The translations under genes were made by a program, and so were the position numbers. Shown piece after piece: positions 36,489-44,580 of a stretch of 64,000 nt of DNA. The notes beneath the pieces are model-generated. The model ran no database searches. It was not told where the DNA came from and saw nothing but the letters and a program-made list of their open reading frames with translations. Within the stretch, counting starts at the first letter, position 1; every line of letters begins with the position of its first letter. The DNA is from Devosia sp. ZB163 (GTDB lineage Bacteria > Pseudomonadota > Alphaproteobacteria > Rhizobiales > Devosiaceae), in assembly GCF_028613635.1 (NCBI RefSeq), contig NZ_JAQRMY010000001.1, positions 784,330 to 848,329 of the forward strand, given 5' to 3'.

Positions 36489-37070
36489 TTGGCAGACATC
36501 GTCAATTTCCGGCGGCTGAAGCACGCCGCTCCCGGGCAGTTGCCGTCCCTGGCACGCGCGGCGACGCGACAGCGGGCACGGCAGCGCTGGTTCACCTTCT
36601 GGCTGATGGTGCTGGGCTTCGTCGCCAGCGCATCCGTGGTTGCCGTCCTGCTCGGCGCCGTGCCGGTCCGCCTGTCGGCCCTGCTGCCGGATGCGGGCAG
36701 GGCGCCCGCGTCGTCACCTGCCGTCGCCGTGCACTTTCCCGTCTGCGCCGGTCCGGTCCGCGGCACCTGCGTCGTCGACGGCGATACCTTCTGGCTCGAG
36801 GGGATCAAATACCGGATCGCCGATATCGACACGCCCGAAATCTCCCAGCCGCAATGCGTGGCGGAGAAGGCCCTGGGCGAGCGTGCGAAACTCCGCCTCG
36901 CCGAACTCCTGAGCGCCGGCGCCTTCACGCTGGCCGCCGCGGATCGCGACGAGGACCGCTATGGCAGGAAGCTCCGACTGGTCGTCCGCGACGGTGCGTC
37001 GGTCGGCGCGCTACTGGTCGGCGAGGGCCTCGCCCATCGCTGGGACGGTGGCAAGCACGGCTGGTGCTAG
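36489..37070 (+). CDS. Thermonuclease-family (SNase) protein, membrane-anchored
   Basis: A 193-residue protein with a likely TTG start at 36489 preceded by GGGGAGG. An N-terminal basic region and a transmembrane segment (about 38-56) precede an exported SNase domain: VVDGDTFWLEG, YRIADIDTPEISQPQC, GERAKLRLAELL and DRYGRKLRLV, with conserved Asp, Arg and Glu. It is a probable membrane-tethered nuclease of short type. Confidence 0.85.
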   Translation: MADIVNFRRLKHAAPGQLPSLARAATRQRARQRWFTFWLMVLGFVASASVVAVLLGAVPVRLSALLPDAGRAPASSPAVAVHFPVCAGPVRGTCVVDGDTFWLEGIKYRIADIDTPEISQPQCVAEKALGERAKLRLAELLSAGAFTLAAADRDEDRYGRKLRLVVRDGASVGALLVGEGLAHRWDGGKHGWC

Positions 37071-37134
37071 CTGCTGACAGGGACTGTCAGCAGGGTTGGG
37101 CGAAGCTTCGGTCCATCGAACACGGAGCTTTGCC

Positions 37135-37506
37135 ATGACTATCACCGCCACCTGCCACTGCGGCGGCACCAGGATCGAACTGCCCGACGCGCCGACCCAT
37201 GCCACGCAGTGCACCTGCACCTACTGCACCAAGTCGGGCGGGCTATGGGCCTACTATGATGTGGGGAGTCCCCGCATCGTCTCCGAGACGCATGGCGCCG
37301 TCTATTCGCCGACCACGCCGCTCCACGAGCACCACTTCTGCGCGCGCTGCGGCTGCACGACCTACGGCACCAGCCCCGACTATTCGCTCGAAGACACCGA
37401 GATCCCTGAAAGGAGGAAGTTCGCCGTCAACGCGAAGCTCCTCGATGACTACGCGCTCTTTCGTGCGTTGAAGGTCGAGGAGATTGACGGCCGCAACCTC
37501 TGGTAG
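37135..37506 (+). CDS. GFA-family (CENP-V/GFA domain) zinc protein
   Basis: A 123-residue protein with the zinc-binding layout of GFA-like proteins: CHCGGTRIEL, then CTCTYCTKSG and FCARCGCTTYG. Some members are called glutathione-dependent formaldehyde-activating enzymes; the activity of this one is not established. The ATG at 37135 opens the first zinc motif. It occupies the position directly before rpoN where lptB is usually found. Confidence 0.88.
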   Translation: MTITATCHCGGTRIELPDAPTHATQCTCTYCTKSGGLWAYYDVGSPRIVSETHGAVYSPTTPLHEHHFCARCGCTTYGTSPDYSLEDTEIPERRKFAVNAKLLDDYALFRALKVEEIDGRNLW

Positions 37507-37553
37507 GCTTCAGGCCCCGCTGGCGGCTACGCAGAACTGCGTGGCTGCCATTC

Positions 37554-37570
37554 TTGGCACGCTTCTTGCC
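37554..37570 (+). promoter_or_regulatory. Sigma-54-type (-24/-12) promoter upstream of rpoN
   Basis: TTGGCACGCTTCTTGCC has GG at 37556-37557 and GC at 37568-37569 separated by exactly 10 bases, matching the consensus TGGCAC-N5-TTGC. It lies 72 bases before the rpoN ATG in the same orientation and suggests autoregulation. No upstream activator site was identified. Confidence 0.7.
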
Positions 37571-37641
37571 CTTGGCGTCGCCATGTTGCATTGTCCGCCC
37601 CTGGGAAGCCTGTTGTTTGTGCCTTGGGGAGTTCTGCGGGA

Positions 37642-39156
37642 ATGGCATTGTCGCCACGGCTTGAGGTTCGTCAGAGCCAGAGCCTGACGCTCACGCCGCA
37701 ATTGATGCAGTCGATCAGGCTGCTGCAGCTGAGTCACCTCGAACTGAACGCCTTTGTCGACGCCGAGCTGCTGCGCAATCCGCTGCTCGAGCGGGAAGAC
37801 GGCGCCGAGTCGGCCGAAGCGGACGCCGCCGAGTTGCCCGAGCGGCCGGTCGAGATGAGCGCGTCCGAGGACACCGTCGATTTCTCCGAGCGCATCCAGT
37901 CGGCCGATTCCATCGCCAGCGGCTACGACACCGAGGTCGAGAACGTCTTTCCCGAGCAGTCCGGTTCGGACCGCGCCTCGGACAGCCCCGTCTGGAATGA
38001 GCGCAGCGGGGGCGGCGACGGCGAGGTGCCCGACCTCGACCAGTTCGTCGCGGCGCGCCCCAGCCTTTCCGATTATCTCGCCGCCCAGGCCGGGCTGGTC
38101 ATCGCCGATCCGGCCGAGCGGCTGATCGCCCAGTTCCTCATCGACAGCCTCAACGAGGCCGGCTACCTCGCCGTCGAACTCGAGACCGTGGCCGAGCAGC
38201 TCGGTGCGTCGCACGCGACCATCGAGGCCGTGCTGGTCAAGCTCCAGGGCCTCGACCCGGTGGGCGTCTTTGCCCGCGACGTGCGCGAGTGCCTCGCCAT
38301 CCAGCTGCGCGAGAAGGATCGGTTCGATCCGCTGATGCAGCGGCTGCTCGACAATCTCGAACTCATCGCCGGTCACGACATGGGGGCGCTGATGCGCGCC
38401 GTCGGGGTCGATCGCGAGGATCTGCTCGACATGCTGTCGGAGTTGCGCGAGCTCGATCCCAAGCCGGGCCGCGCCTTCGAGGCGGGGCCGGTCGAGTCCG
38501 TGGTGCCCGATGTCTTCGTCCGGCCGGGGCCGGGCGGGGAATGGCAGATCGAGCTCAACTCGGACACGCTGCCGCGCGTGCTCGTCAACCGCACCTACTA
38601 TGCTTCGGTGACCAGGAAGACCCGCGACGCGGCCGAAAAGAGCTTCCTCACCGATTGCCTTGCCACCGCCAACTGGCTGGCCAAGAGCCTCGACCAGCGC
38701 GCCCACACCATCCTCAAGGTCGCGGCCGAGATCGTGAAGCAGCAGGACGGCTTCCTCGTTCACGGCATCACGCATCTGAGGCCGATGACGCTGAAGACCG
38801 TTGCCGACGCCATCGAAATGCACGAGTCGACCGTGAGTCGCGTCACCTCGAACAAGTACGTCTCGACCCCGCGCGGGCTGTTCGAGATGAAGTACTTCTT
38901 CACCACGGCCCTTGGCTCCTCGACGGGCGAGGGCGACCATTCGGCCGAGGCCGTGCGCCACCGTATCAGGCAGATCATCGAGGCCGAGCAGCCTGCTGAC
39001 ATCCTCTCGGACGATACCATCGCCGAGATGCTGCAGAAGGAGCGCGGCATAGAGGTCGCCCGCCGCACGGTGGCCAAGTACCGCGAAGGGATGAACATCC
39101 CCTCCTCGGTCATCCGTCGCCGCCAGAAGCGGGCAGCCCTGGCCGCGGTCAGGTAG
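37642..39156 (+). CDS. rpoN: RNA polymerase sigma-54 factor
   Basis: A 504-residue sigma factor for enhancer-dependent promoters. Region I is Gln/Leu-rich (RQSQSLTLTPQLMQSIRLLQ), followed by an acidic region II, the core-binding domain, a HTH with LKTVADAIEMHESTVSR and the RpoN box ARRTVAKYRE near the C-terminus. The ATG at 37642 begins MALSPRLEVRQ; an upstream in-frame start at 37591 would place the sigma-54 promoter inside the gene. It is followed by hpf and ptsN as in most proteobacteria. Confidence 0.96.
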   Translation: MALSPRLEVRQSQSLTLTPQLMQSIRLLQLSHLELNAFVDAELLRNPLLEREDGAESAEADAAELPERPVEMSASEDTVDFSERIQSADSIASGYDTEVENVFPEQSGSDRASDSPVWNERSGGGDGEVPDLDQFVAARPSLSDYLAAQAGLVIADPAERLIAQFLIDSLNEAGYLAVELETVAEQLGASHATIEAVLVKLQGLDPVGVFARDVRECLAIQLREKDRFDPLMQRLLDNLELIAGHDMGALMRAVGVDREDLLDMLSELRELDPKPGRAFEAGPVESVVPDVFVRPGPGGEWQIELNSDTLPRVLVNRTYYASVTRKTRDAAEKSFLTDCLATANWLAKSLDQRAHTILKVAAEIVKQQDGFLVHGITHLRPMTLKTVADAIEMHESTVSRVTSNKYVSTPRGLFEMKYFFTTALGSSTGEGDHSAEAVRHRIRQIIEAEQPADILSDDTIAEMLQKERGIEVARRTVAKYREGMNIPSSVIRRRQKRAALAAVR

Positions 39157-39386
39157 CGCCGTCACCTCCGGCCCTGAGCCTGCCTCCCGTCGCCGGGCTG
39201 GTCTCACGCGCAGGACTGCGCGTGGATGGAGCGTTCCGCCTTTGGCTGCGACGTCTCGCGCAACCCCAACACCATTCCGCGCATTGCCCCCTGACGAGGG
39301 GCGGTCTAGACTCCTCTTGCCGGGGAGCCCACCTCCTATGGTGGGGCCGCCCCGAGCGGCTACATCCATAGAAAGAAGAGGACTCC

Positions 39387-39956
39387 ATGACTCTGCGCGT
39401 TTCGGGAAAGAACATGGATGTCGGCGAAGCGCTTCGGATGAAGGCGCAGGGCCATTTCGACACGGTCGTCCGCAAGTACTTCGACGGAAACTATGACGGC
39501 CACATGACTCTCGAGCCCGAAGGCCCGGGCTACACCGCCCAGTGTGTCGTCCACCTCGACTCGGGCGCCATGTTGCAGGCAAGCGCCTATGGCGGGGATG
39601 CGATCTCGGCCTACCAGCTGATGGCCGAAACGATCGAGAAGCGCCTGCGCCGCTACAACCGCAAGCTCAAGGCGCACCGCAAGCACACCAATGGCAACGG
39701 CGCCGAGGAAGCGCCGTCATATGTGCTGGCCGCTCCCGCCGACGACGAGCTGGCCGAGGACTACTCCCCGCCCGTGATCGCGGAGGCCACGTCGAGCCTG
39801 AGGCAGATGTCTGTGGGAGAAGCAGTGATGCAGCTTGATCTTACACAGGCGGAAGTGGTCGTATTCCGGCATGCTGGACATGGTGGCCTAAATGTGGTCT
39901 ACCGCCGCGCCGACGGCAATATTGGCTGGATTGATCCAGCCCTCAGGCCGAACTAG
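39387..39956 (+). CDS. hpf: Ribosome hibernation promoting factor, long form
   Basis: A 189-residue protein. The N-terminal domain (1-105) binds the 30S subunit: MTLRVSGKNMDVGEALR, HFDTVVRKYFDG and KAHRKHTNG. The C-terminal domain (about 130-189) has QMSVGEAVMQLDLTQAEVVV and mediates 100S dimer formation. It converts ribosomes to a stored state in stationary phase. It follows rpoN by 230 bases with a good AGAAGAGGA ribosome site, and a CACGCGCA-GGAC-TGCGCGTG hairpin lies in the gap at 39205-39224. Confidence 0.95.
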   Translation: MTLRVSGKNMDVGEALRMKAQGHFDTVVRKYFDGNYDGHMTLEPEGPGYTAQCVVHLDSGAMLQASAYGGDAISAYQLMAETIEKRLRRYNRKLKAHRKHTNGNGAEEAPSYVLAAPADDELAEDYSPPVIAEATSSLRQMSVGEAVMQLDLTQAEVVVFRHAGHGGLNVVYRRADGNIGWIDPALRPN

Positions 39957-40003
39957 GGCTCAAGAGAGCGCGTCCTCTCCGCTTCCACGATGGGAAAATA
40001 TTG

Positions 40004-40471
40004 ATGGAATTGGCTGACATCCTCTCCGAGGAGGCTGTGATTGTTTGCTCGGGTACTCCAAACAAGCTTGAGGTTCTCCAGAAGCTTGCCACCTGCGCAT
40101 CCAGCATCACCGGCCAGGAAGCCGCTACCATCTTCGACGCGGTGAACGAACGCGAGCAGCTGGGCTCGACCGGGCTCGGCAACGGCATCGCCATTCCGCA
40201 CGGCAAGTTCGCCGGCCTCACCGGCGTGACCGCCGTTTTCGCCCGGCTGGAGCACCCGATCGACTTCGAGTCGGTCGACGACCAGCCGGTCGATCTCGTC
40301 ATGATGCTGCTCGCCCCCCTCGGGGCGGGGGCCGATCACCTGAAGGCCCTGGCCCGCGTCGCCCGCCTGCTGCGCACCGACTCGGTCGTGGCGCGCCTGC
40401 GCCGCACGTCCGATCCGGCCGAGCTGCGTGACATCCTGACCCAGCCGCTGGCCCAGACCCAGGCAGCCTGA
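40004..40471 (+). CDS. ptsN: Nitrogen PTS EIIA protein
   Basis: A 155-residue EIIA(Ntr). The start MELADILSEEAVIV is at 40004, and the phosphorylation-site His is in GIAIPHGKF near residue 66. It receives phosphate from the Ntr PTS (EI-Ntr and NPr) and affects potassium, nitrogen and carbon metabolism. The rpoN-hpf-ptsN order is conserved. Together with HPr, EIIA(Man) and HprK at 26-27 kb, this gives most of the regulatory PTS in one window. Confidence 0.95.
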   Translation: MELADILSEEAVIVCSGTPNKLEVLQKLATCASSITGQEAATIFDAVNEREQLGSTGLGNGIAIPHGKFAGLTGVTAVFARLEHPIDFESVDDQPVDLVMMLLAPLGAGADHLKALARVARLLRTDSVVARLRRTSDPAELRDILTQPLAQTQAA

Positions 40472-40611
40472 AGCCCCTTCCGCTCGGCCGAGGCCGGGCG
40501 GGTCTGCCTCGACATCGATGTAGGGATGCCGCCGCGGTCGGTCGCGCTATGCGCTCCCGCGCCGGCCACAGGGCTCGCGGCGAGTGTCGCCGCCGCCCTC
40601 GTTCCGTAGGC

Positions 40612-40884
40612 TCAGTGCAGCGTCACGATGCCGAAGGACTTGTCCGAAAGCCACTCTTCAACGGCTTCCTCGGTATCACCGACCATCAAGGGCGACCCGT
40701 CGGCCGAGACCACGATGTGGAAGTCGGTATTCTCGTCGAAATCGGTACCGGGCAGGATCGGACCCATGTCCGCTCCCTTGACGTGCTTCACGTAAACCAC
40801 CGCATTGCCGCCGAGCGCCATGAACTGGGCCTCGGTCAGGTTCCGGAGGGGATTGTCGAAGGGCAGTTCTCTATTCGCTTGCAT
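40612..40884 (-). CDS. DUF1150 family protein
   Basis: A 90-residue protein with ALGGNAVVYVKHV and FHIVVSADGSPLMVGDTEEAV, typical of DUF1150, a family commonly found directly after an Hsp20 gene in alphaproteobacteria. It is 14 bases downstream of the Hsp20 gene and probably co-transcribed. Function unknown; a heat-shock role is suggested by context only. Confidence 0.88.
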   Translation of the reverse strand: MQANRELPFDNPLRNLTEAQFMALGGNAVVYVKHVKGADMGPILPGTDFDENTDFHIVVSADGSPLMVGDTEEAVEEWLSDKSFGIVTLH

Positions 40885-40898
40885 TCTTGTTCCCCTTT

Positions 40899-41318
40899 CT
40901 AGGCAGAACGGATCTCGATACGGCGGGCGATCTTTTCGGCCTTAGGACGAACAACTGAAATCATCAGCATGCCGTTCCGTAGGATTGCGTCTTTGACCAC
41001 CATACCGTCGGCGAGAAGGAAGTTCCTTTGAAACTGCCGCGCCGCGATTCCGCGGTGCAGGTACTCTCGTGCGGTGTCGTCCTTTTGCCGCCCGCGCACG
41101 AGCAACTGGTTGTCCTCCACCAGCACGTCGAGGTCTGCTTCGCAGAAGCCCGCGACGGCGATGGAAATCCGGAAGGTCTCCGCGCCCTCGCCATCGAGCA
41201 TGCGCTCGATATTGTAGGGCGGATAGCCGTCGGCCGCCTTGCTCAACCGGTCAATGCGCTCTTCGAAAGCATCGAACCCGAGAAGGAAGGGTGCCGAAAA
41301 CATGGAGACGCGCGACAT
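40899..41318 (-). CDS. Hsp20 family small heat shock protein
   Basis: A 139-residue alpha-crystallin-domain chaperone of the IbpA type. It begins MSRVSMFSAPFLLGFDAFEE and has YNIERMLDGEGAETFRISIA, LVRGRQKDD, the GIAARQFQRNFLLADG segment and a C-terminal KAEKIARRIEI resembling the IxI anchoring motif. Frames extending upstream to 42263 run antisense to the glycosyltransferase gene and are rejected. It is an ATP-independent holdase. Confidence 0.94.
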   Translation of the reverse strand: MSRVSMFSAPFLLGFDAFEERIDRLSKAADGYPPYNIERMLDGEGAETFRISIAVAGFCEADLDVLVEDNQLLVRGRQKDDTAREYLHRGIAARQFQRNFLLADGMVVKDAILRNGMLMISVVRPKAEKIARRIEIRSA

Positions 41319-41444
41319 CCGATCGTCCTTGTTCAAAGCAACGGTTTGTGGAGCGGCCCGAGTTTCAGTGGCACCGTTCCATGCCCGTGATATGGGTCGG
41401 GCCCGGGGGCGGATCAAGGCCGCCGGCGGGTAGGAGGCAGGGCC

Positions 41445-42311
41445 TTGGCTCAACATACGGTGGCGGTGGTCATTCCCGCCTACAAGGCAGAGCGTTTCAT
41501 CGCCGAAGCCGTCAGGAGCGTGGTCGCCCAGACCTGGTCCGACTGGGAAGTCTGGGTCATCGCCGACGACGGCACTGACTACGAGGAACTGCTCGGTCGT
41601 GCCGGCCTCGTTAGCGACCGCTTCCACTTCCTCTCCACCGGCCGCGTCGCCGCCGGCGCCTCGCGCGCCCGCAACCTCGCCCTCGATCGCATCACGACGC
41701 CCTATGCCGCGATCCTCGATGCTGACGACCGCATGAAGCCCGACAAGCTCGCCCTCGCCATCGAGGCAATGGGCTACGCGCCGATCGTCTCGAGCGCGCT
41801 GGACGTGATGACCGACAGCTACCGGCACCTGCGCTACGTCGGCGATGGCCCCGACCGCCTGCTCGATCCCGCCGCCTACAAGTTCGTCTCGCTCTCGATG
41901 GACTCGATGATCGTCTGGGACCGCCGCCGCTGCGATGCCCGCTACGATCTTGCTCTCACCAACATGACCGACCTCGAGTTCCTGATGCAGCTGTGGCGCA
42001 CCGCCCGCGAGGTGCACCACCTGGGCACGCCGCAGCACGACTACGTCAAGGTCACCGGCTCGATGAGCAATTCGGACGGCATCACCGAGCGCATGGTGGC
42101 GTCGAAGAAGGCGCTGCTCGAGCGGCTCGAGAAGGGCCGGTACCGCTTCGCCGCGCCCCGCGCCGCCGAGGGCCTGATCAGCTTCCTCTCGCTCTCCCTC
42201 GCCGCCGAGGCGGCCTTCCCCATGGCCGTGGCCGAGCGGCCGGGCCTCTTGTTCGAGGATCATCTCGAGCCCATGCTGCGCGCCTACGAGGCCCGGGTGG
42301 CCGCCGTCTAG
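41445..42311 (+). CDS. Glycosyltransferase family 2 protein
   Basis: A 288-residue GT-A glycosyltransferase. It starts at TTG 41445 with AGGAGG upstream. Motifs: VAVVIPAYKAERFIAEAV, the donor-binding VIADDGTDYEE and the DxD-like ILDADDRMKPDK. There is no transmembrane segment. The partner sugar and acceptor are unknown, and no polysaccharide cluster surrounds it. The cupin gene follows after 11 bases. Confidence 0.87.
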   Translation: MAQHTVAVVIPAYKAERFIAEAVRSVVAQTWSDWEVWVIADDGTDYEELLGRAGLVSDRFHFLSTGRVAAGASRARNLALDRITTPYAAILDADDRMKPDKLALAIEAMGYAPIVSSALDVMTDSYRHLRYVGDGPDRLLDPAAYKFVSLSMDSMIVWDRRRCDARYDLALTNMTDLEFLMQLWRTAREVHHLGTPQHDYVKVTGSMSNSDGITERMVASKKALLERLEKGRYRFAAPRAAEGLISFLSLSLAAEAAFPMAVAERPGLLFEDHLEPMLRAYEARVAAV

Positions 42312-42322
42312 GGAGAAGAGCG

Positions 42323-42688
42323 ATGGCAGCAGCGATTGCCTGGGCCGACCAGCCCGAGCGCGAGATCATCCCCGGCTTTCACGGCCGCCTCATCCATTCC
42401 GACCGGATGACCTTCCTCCTCTGGCGCATCGACGCCGGCGCACCGCTGCCCGAGCACAATCACGAGCACGAGCAGGTGGTGCACATGCTCGAGGGCGAGT
42501 TCGAGCTCGTGCTCGACGGCGTGCCCCACCGCTGCACCGCCGGCACCGTGCTGGTGATCCCGCCCAATGCCCGCCACTCGGGCCGCGCCATCACCGATTG
42601 CGTGGTCATGGACGTCTTCGCCCCCGTCCGCGAGGACTACCGCAGCGGCGAGGGCGCCGCGACGCTCCTCGGTGGCGTCAGGGAGTAG
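42323..42688 (+). CDS. Single-domain cupin protein
   Basis: A 121-residue cupin. Motif 1 PLPEHNHEHEQVVHMLEGEF contains the metal-binding HxH-x4-E-like residues; motif 2 is VIPPNARHSGRA with the third His. Such proteins bind a metal and often act as small-molecule isomerases or dioxygenases, or as sensors. The ATG at 42323 has GGGAGAAG upstream. It may share a transcript with the glycosyltransferase gene. Confidence 0.87.
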   Translation: MAAAIAWADQPEREIIPGFHGRLIHSDRMTFLLWRIDAGAPLPEHNHEHEQVVHMLEGEFELVLDGVPHRCTAGTVLVIPPNARHSGRAITDCVVMDVFAPVREDYRSGEGAATLLGGVRE

Positions 42689-42739
42689 GGAACCCCCGGC
42701 CACGCCCGCGGATTGTCGGAGTGGAGCAGGAGACCCACG

Positions 42740-42946
42740 ATGACAACCGACATCCCTCCCTTCGATCCCGACCCGCGCCCCGGCACGCTGCCCGATCCGG
42801 CCGTGCCCCCCTTCGGCCCCGGCACGCTGCCCGACGACGACGACATCGACCCGCTGCCGGACCCCGACAACCCCGGCGACATCCCCCGCCAACCCCCACG
42901 CCCCGGCCCGTTCCCCGAAGGCCCACCCCCGGACGCGGACGTCTGA
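42740..42946 (+). CDS. Small proline- and aspartate-rich protein
   Basis: A 68-residue frame starting MTTDIPPFDPDPRPG, preceded by CAGGAG. By hand count 24 of 68 residues are proline, and most others are Asp or Gly. The motif PGTLPD occurs twice. It should be disordered, acidic and without a membrane segment. It could be a real small protein or a fortuitous GC-rich frame; the ribosome site and two-fold motif favour the former. Confidence 0.45.
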   Translation: MTTDIPPFDPDPRPGTLPDPAVPPFGPGTLPDDDDIDPLPDPDNPGDIPRQPPRPGPFPEGPPPDADV

Positions 42947-43539
42947 GGGCGTTCGACTCCGCCCCGCCTCCCCCTTGAGGGGAGGGACCGAGGGAGGGGG
43001 TGGTGCGGTGGACCACCGATAGACCCCCACCCCCCACCCCTCCCCTCAAGGGGGAGGGGAGCCCCCATCCACCGTCATCCCCGGGCTCGACCCGGGGACC
43101 CGTCTCGCCACCCGCACCGCACCCACCACCCCGCCTCCCCCCTTGAGGGGAGGGATCGAGGGAGGGGGTGGTGCGGAGGACCACCGATGGACCCCCCCCC
43201 TCCCCTCAAGAGCCCTGTTTCTCCATGCATAGCGCACCCGCCGGCCCTTCGGCCGCGGGGTTCTGAACCTTGGGCGGGACCGGCGCGGGTTTCGGCCACG
43301 CGGGTAGTCCGCAAAAAACGGCCGTCGCCGCGCCGGTCCTTGCGGGATGGAGTTGGATCGGTGGCGACCAAGAAGCTTGCCCCCATCGCGCCTCTCGCCT
43401 GCATTGCTGCAGCGGAGCCTGGATGGGCGGCCGGGTGTCGGCGCCACGAACCCGCCGCCGGACGGCTCCGGCGGCTCCCGCGATCTCCCGCCAGCCGTCC
43501 GTGCACGACTGCGCCCAACGGGAAATCGGGGCGATCATC
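42947..43539. repeat. Gene-free stretch with clustered palindromic repeats
   Basis: No supportable gene. A CCTCCCCCTTGAGGGGAGGG element appears twice at 42967-43060 as an inverted pair and again at 43134-43210. Between them lies a copy of the GTCATCCCCGGGCTCGACC palindrome (43074-43101). The remainder (43215-43539) is GC-rich with no clear content. Confidence 0.7.
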
Positions 43540-43905
43540 TCATGGCTCGGGATCGGGGGGATAAGTCCGGCGCGGCGCGTAATGGGCGGGGATCTCGGCG
43601 AGCGCGCGGTTGCGCCCGTGCCCGGGGGCGGCCGGACGCGGGGCGAGCGCCGCAGCGGCACTCCGCAGCAGCGCCCGCGCCTCGGCCAGCGGCACCGCGG
43701 CTTCGCCGGGCCAGTCCCGTGGAACGAGGGCCCCGCGTTCGCGCGACAGCGCGCGGCTGGCTCCGGCCAGCGCCTCGCCGACGCGTGCCCGCTCGAAGCC
43801 GATGAGCGGGCCGGTCCCGTCGCGGTGCCTGAGGTCATCGAGCCGCTGCGCGATGGTCGCGAGCGCGGCTGCCCGCAGGCGGGCGATGCGGGGGTGGTTC
43901 GGCAC
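43540..43905 (-). CDS. Hypothetical protein, Arg/Ala-rich
   Basis: A 121-residue frame with a GTG start at 43905 and a strong GGAGGAG eight bases upstream. The N-terminal 80 residues look helical (RIARLRAAALATIAQRL, RARVGEALAGASRALSRER). The C-terminal part is Pro/Arg-rich and ends APRRTYPPDPEP. I do not recognise a family. In sequence this GC-rich, frames arise by chance, so the gene rests mainly on the ribosome site. Confidence 0.4.
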   Translation of the reverse strand: MPNHPRIARLRAAALATIAQRLDDLRHRDGTGPLIGFERARVGEALAGASRALSRERGALVPRDWPGEAAVPLAEARALLRSAAAALAPRPAAPGHGRNRALAEIPAHYAPRRTYPPDPEP

Positions 43906-44263
43906 GGCTCTCTCCTCCGCTGCTGGGGCGGGAGAGGATAGCGCGGGTGGGGCGGACGGGGATTGCGAAGGGCCTGCACGCCATCGCGGTCGAGCCAGGC
44001 CCGATCTCCCCCTCCCCTTGACGGGGAGGGCTGGGGTGGGGTGTGCAGCGCGCAGTGGCCCTGCCTTCGGGCATGAGCGTCCCTCTCCCCCCACCCAAGC
44101 TCCGCTTGCTCGCTCCGCTCAGCAGCTGCGCTACCCTCCCCGCGAGGGGGAGGGTGCGACCGAGCCGCGTCGTCGCTGCTATCGCCTCCCTCCCCTTGAG
44201 GGGGGGGACCGAGGGAGGGGGTGGTCCGGTAGATCGCCGAGGTCCCGGGGAGGGGCGCCCGCT
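43906..44263. repeat. Gene-free stretch with CCCTCCCC-type repeats
   Basis: Repeats of the same family as at 43 kb: CTCCCCTTGACGGGGAGGG (about 44006-44046), a CCTCCCC/GGGGGAGGG pair around 44095-44155, and CCTCCCTCCCCTTGAGGGG at 44185-44228. No gene seen. Confidence 0.65.
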
Positions 44264-44524
44264 TCAGTGCCGCGTCTGCCCGTCCTCTTCTTCCTCGAAC
44301 AGTTCGGCATTGGCGGCATCGGCCGAAAGCCTCACCTTGTCGCCCTCGACGCCGGCGACGAGCACGCCCGGCACATAATGGTGGTGCCCCTCATGACTGC
44401 CACCCGGCGCCTCCTCCTTCACGAGCTTGATCCGCCCACCCTCGACCCGATCGACCGTGCCGACATAGACGCCATCGGCCCCGATCACTTCCATATGCTC
44501 GCGAATGCCCGAAAGGTTCGACAT
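44264..44524 (-). CDS. DUF2171 family protein
   Basis: An 86-residue protein with the DUF2171 pattern: [20 protein letters not shown], then [13 protein letters not shown] and [20 protein letters not shown]. It resembles a PRC-barrel-like beta fold. AGGAG lies upstream of the ATG at 44524. Function unknown. It marks the border between normal high-GC sequence and the lower-GC operon that begins upstream. Confidence 0.85.
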   Translation of the reverse strand: MSNLSGIREHMEVIGADGVYVGTVDRVEGGRIKLVKEEAPGGSHEGHHHYVPGVLVAGVEGDKVRLSADAANAELFEEEEDGQTRH

Positions 44525-44580
44525 GGGGATGCTCCTTGGTTGGTGGAGCAGGGGGAACGCTGCCGGTAAAGGATGGGTTG

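Noticed and set aside
40899..42263. Hsp20 gene extended to 454 codons
   Set aside because: The alpha-crystallin domain accounts for the last 139 codons only; the rest is antisense to a glycosyltransferase gene.
43206..43979. 257-codon minus-strand frame rich in Arg and Pro
   Set aside because: It overlaps the better-supported 121-residue frame and the repeat clusters, and has no ribosome site or protein-like periodicity.
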